Shown here: piece by piece, positions 5,214 through 6,467 of the stretch
Position numbering within the stretch: position 1 is the stretch's first letter
How the letters are laid out: the number at the start of each line of letters is the position of its first letter
Source of the DNA: an uncultured Steroidobacter sp.
Lineage (GTDB): Bacteria > Pseudomonadota > Gammaproteobacteria > Steroidobacterales > Steroidobacteraceae
Reading direction: 5' to 3'
Assembly (NCBI GenBank): GCA_946478975.1
Contig: CAMLEO010000357.1
Span: forward strand, 1 to 6,467
DNA length: 6,467 bases
Notes under the pieces: generated by a model
What the model was told of the DNA's origin: nothing
Databases searched by the model: none
The model's input: only the letters and a program-made list of their open reading frames with translations
Translations under genes and position numbers: made by a program

Positions 5214-6462
5214 AAATGACACCGCCGCCGCTCGCGCCTCCGATCCACGTCGTGCCGTAGAGATTGCCGTCAGGTGCTTTATATAAAACACAGAAAGGAA
5301 GATTGCCGTCATTGGCCACCGAGCCGAACTGGTGGACGATGGAATACGCGCCGGACGCTGAAATCTGATAAATGATACCGCCGTTGTTCTGACCGCCGAA
5401 CGCAGCGGCGCCCACTAGGCTGCCGTCGGACAATTGCAGCGGCGCGCCAGTGGGCCCCCATCCATCGTTTGCCACGCTGCCATCGCTGAAGTGATGGAGA
5501 ACAGTCACCAGCCATGGGGAATCTTGCGGCGTTTTGAACAGCAGCCCCAGTCCGTTGTTGCTGCCGCTTGCTGCATACATATAACCATCGACGCTTCCCA
5601 GACTGACCGCGCCAATCGGCCACTGCGGACCATCGGTCACGCCATAACCCGGCAGCTGCCATGCATATACATCGCGCCCGTCGGGACGTACGCGAAATGT
5701 TGTTCCGGTATTTGTATCACCGGGATACCCCGGAGTGTGGACGATGCCGGTCGCTGAAACTCCTATAAAGAACCCAGCGGCATTCTGCACGATGCCCTGC
5801 GGCTCTGACGGAGAGCCTCGTGATCCGAACTCTGCATTGAGGATCGTGTATGCACCGGTTGCAACGTCGATGCGGAAAAATCTTCCGCCGGTCACATCTC
5901 CGCAGGTCGAGCGCGTCGTCCCGTAAATATTGCCGTCCGTTGCCGAGACCAGCGATGCATTCGCCGGGTAACAGCCATCGGGAACCATCTGCCCATTCCA
6001 GTTCATGAGTTGTGCGCCGAACGAATGCAGGTCGGTCACCGCTCCCGACGGTGTCATCCGGAAGACCGTTCCATAACCCGCACTGCCCCCGGCCACGGTG
6101 ACGCCGTAGAAATTGCCGTCACTTCCCAACGTCAGGCCGGCCGTGGGATTTCTTCCCTCCGATGGCGCAACCCCGAAGTTATGCAGAATGCTGACGGCTC
6201 CCGAAGGCGTCATGACATACGCGACGCCGTAATTGGCCGATCCGCCCTCCATGGTGACGCCGTAGAAATTGCCGCCCGGGCCGGTCACCGGGGGCTGGTA
6301 TGGAGATTTACCGTCGTTGATGACGCTGCCGTCGTTGAAGTGATGAACGATGGCGTAGGTGTAAGCGTGCGCCGGGATCGCTGAGAAGGCCGAGGCGGCG
6401 AGCCAGCCCAACAAAACATTCCGGCAAAGTCCAGGTTTCCAAGACTCGAGTGAGCTGTTCAT
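5197..6462 (-). CDS. Exported GloVer-repeat (choice-of-anchor tandem repeat) protein
   Basis: A 421-residue protein starting at the ATG at 6462. AGAGA directly precedes the start, but the rest of the ribosome binding region is beyond the window. A signal peptide occupies residues 1-33, with cleavage after AHA before YTY. The mature part is almost entirely seven repeats, at about 34-89, 90-141, 142-204, 205-264, 265-317, 318-372 and 373-421. The repeat consensus is a strand (xIVHxF), a DG-rich loop, then DGNLYGTTxxGGxxGxGxVFKMxPSG, typical of the Gloeobacter/Verrucomicrobia-named GloVer repeat family. Seven units of about 50-60 residues would suit a seven-bladed propeller (inference). Repeats 4 and 5 have lost most of the GNLYGTT core. 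Cys164 and Cys187 in repeat 3 could form a disulfide. Many family members carry a C-terminal anchor; here the last repeat ends in VIFKLVP and stops, so it is probably released to the periplasm or outside. No enzymatic motif is seen. Function unknown. Confidence 0.92.
   Translation of the reverse strand: MNSSLESWKPGLCRNVLLGWLAASAFSAIPAHAYTYAIVHHFNDGSVINDGKSPYQPPVTGPGGNFYGVTMEGGSANYGVAYVMTPSGAVSILHNFGVAPSEGRNPTAGLTLGSDGNFYGVTVAGGSAGYGTVFRMTPSGAVTDLHSFGAQLMNWNGQMVPDGCYPANASLVSATDGNIYGTTRSTCGDVTGGRFFRIDVATGAYTILNAEFGSRGSPSEPQGIVQNAAGFFIGVSATGIVHTPGYPGDTNTGTTFRVRPDGRDVYAWQLPGYGVTDGPQWPIGAVSLGSVDGYMYAASGSNNGLGLLFKTPQDSPWLVTVLHHFSDGSVANDGWGPTGAPLQLSDGSLVGAAAFGGQNNGGIIYQISASGAYSIVHQFGSVANDGNLPFCVLYKAPDGNLYGTTWIGGASGGGVIFKLVP
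5474..6345. repeat. 23-bp imperfect direct repeat inside the GloVer gene (5474-5496 and 6323-6345)
   Basis: These two 23-base segments differ at two positions. They encode the HHFxDGSV stretch of repeats 6 and 1, at opposite ends of the protein. The similarity supports descent of units 1 and 6 from a common unit that is closer to both than the degenerate units between them. Confidence 0.65.
6097..6274. repeat. Perfect 22-bp direct repeat inside the GloVer gene (6097-6118 and 6253-6274)
   Basis: The two copies are identical over 22 bases and 156 bp apart. On the coding strand they encode the GNFYGVT core of repeats 2 and 1. One mismatch outside the copy, three further bases also match. Identity at third codon positions points to recent duplication or gene conversion between adjacent repeat units rather than protein-level selection alone. 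Confidence 0.8.
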
Positions 6463-6467
6463 TCTCT

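Noticed and set aside
4361..5260. A 299-codon plus-strand frame inside the MFS transporter gene
   Set aside because: The translation is extremely Arg-rich and lacks membrane segments. The main frame here encodes canonical DHA2 helices and motifs.
5197..6462. Tandem repeats of the GloVer gene as a CRISPR-like or non-coding array
   Set aside because: The repeat spacing is in whole codons, the frame stays open throughout, and the similarity is stronger at protein than at DNA level. It is a coding repeat.

Overview
The window is GC-rich, protein-dense bacterial DNA holding four protein-coding genes on strictly alternating strands (+, -, +, -), so no two neighbours form an operon. A TonB C-terminal-type domain on an exported protein, a 14-helix DHA2-type efflux transporter and Sec-type signal peptides point to a Gram-negative, probably a proteobacterium. 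The mix of BACON-like repeat proteins, lone TonB-C proteins and GloVer-repeat proteins reminds me of environmental Gammaproteobacteria such as Steroidobacteraceae or Xanthomonadales relatives. That placement is an impression, not a demonstration.

Layout: (1) 2-2422 (+) is the 3' part of a large, presumably exported protein cut by the left edge. It has four Ig/BACON-like repeats of about 100 residues, one IPT/TIG domain and a C-terminal region with seven propeller-like hairpins. (2) 2440-3480 (-) is a periplasmic protein with a signal peptide, a TonB-C-like domain, a helical middle and a Cys-containing C-terminal domain. It converges on gene 1 with a 17-bp gap. (3) 3481-3629 is the divergent control region, with a sigma-70-like promoter facing left, a possible ECF-type promoter facing right, and a strong ribosome binding site for the transporter. 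(4) 3630-5213 (+) is a DHA2-family MFS multidrug efflux pump. (5) 5197-6462 (-) is an exported GloVer-repeat protein made of seven repeats. Its stop codon lies inside the end of the transporter gene (17-bp convergent overlap).

No shared pathway is evident. Three of the four products are predicted to work in the envelope or outside the cell, and the fourth is an inner-membrane exporter. Two unrelated genes, the first and the last, each appear to encode a seven-unit beta-propeller-like structure. I saw no tRNA, rRNA, CRISPR array, transposase, integrase or attachment site. No stretch longer than 150 bp lacks a gene. The window looks like ordinary chromosomal accessory sequence rather than a recognisable defence or mobile system. 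The points most worth checking are the architecture of the left-edge protein, the non-canonical TonB-C protein, the possible ECF promoter, and the repeat history of the GloVer gene.
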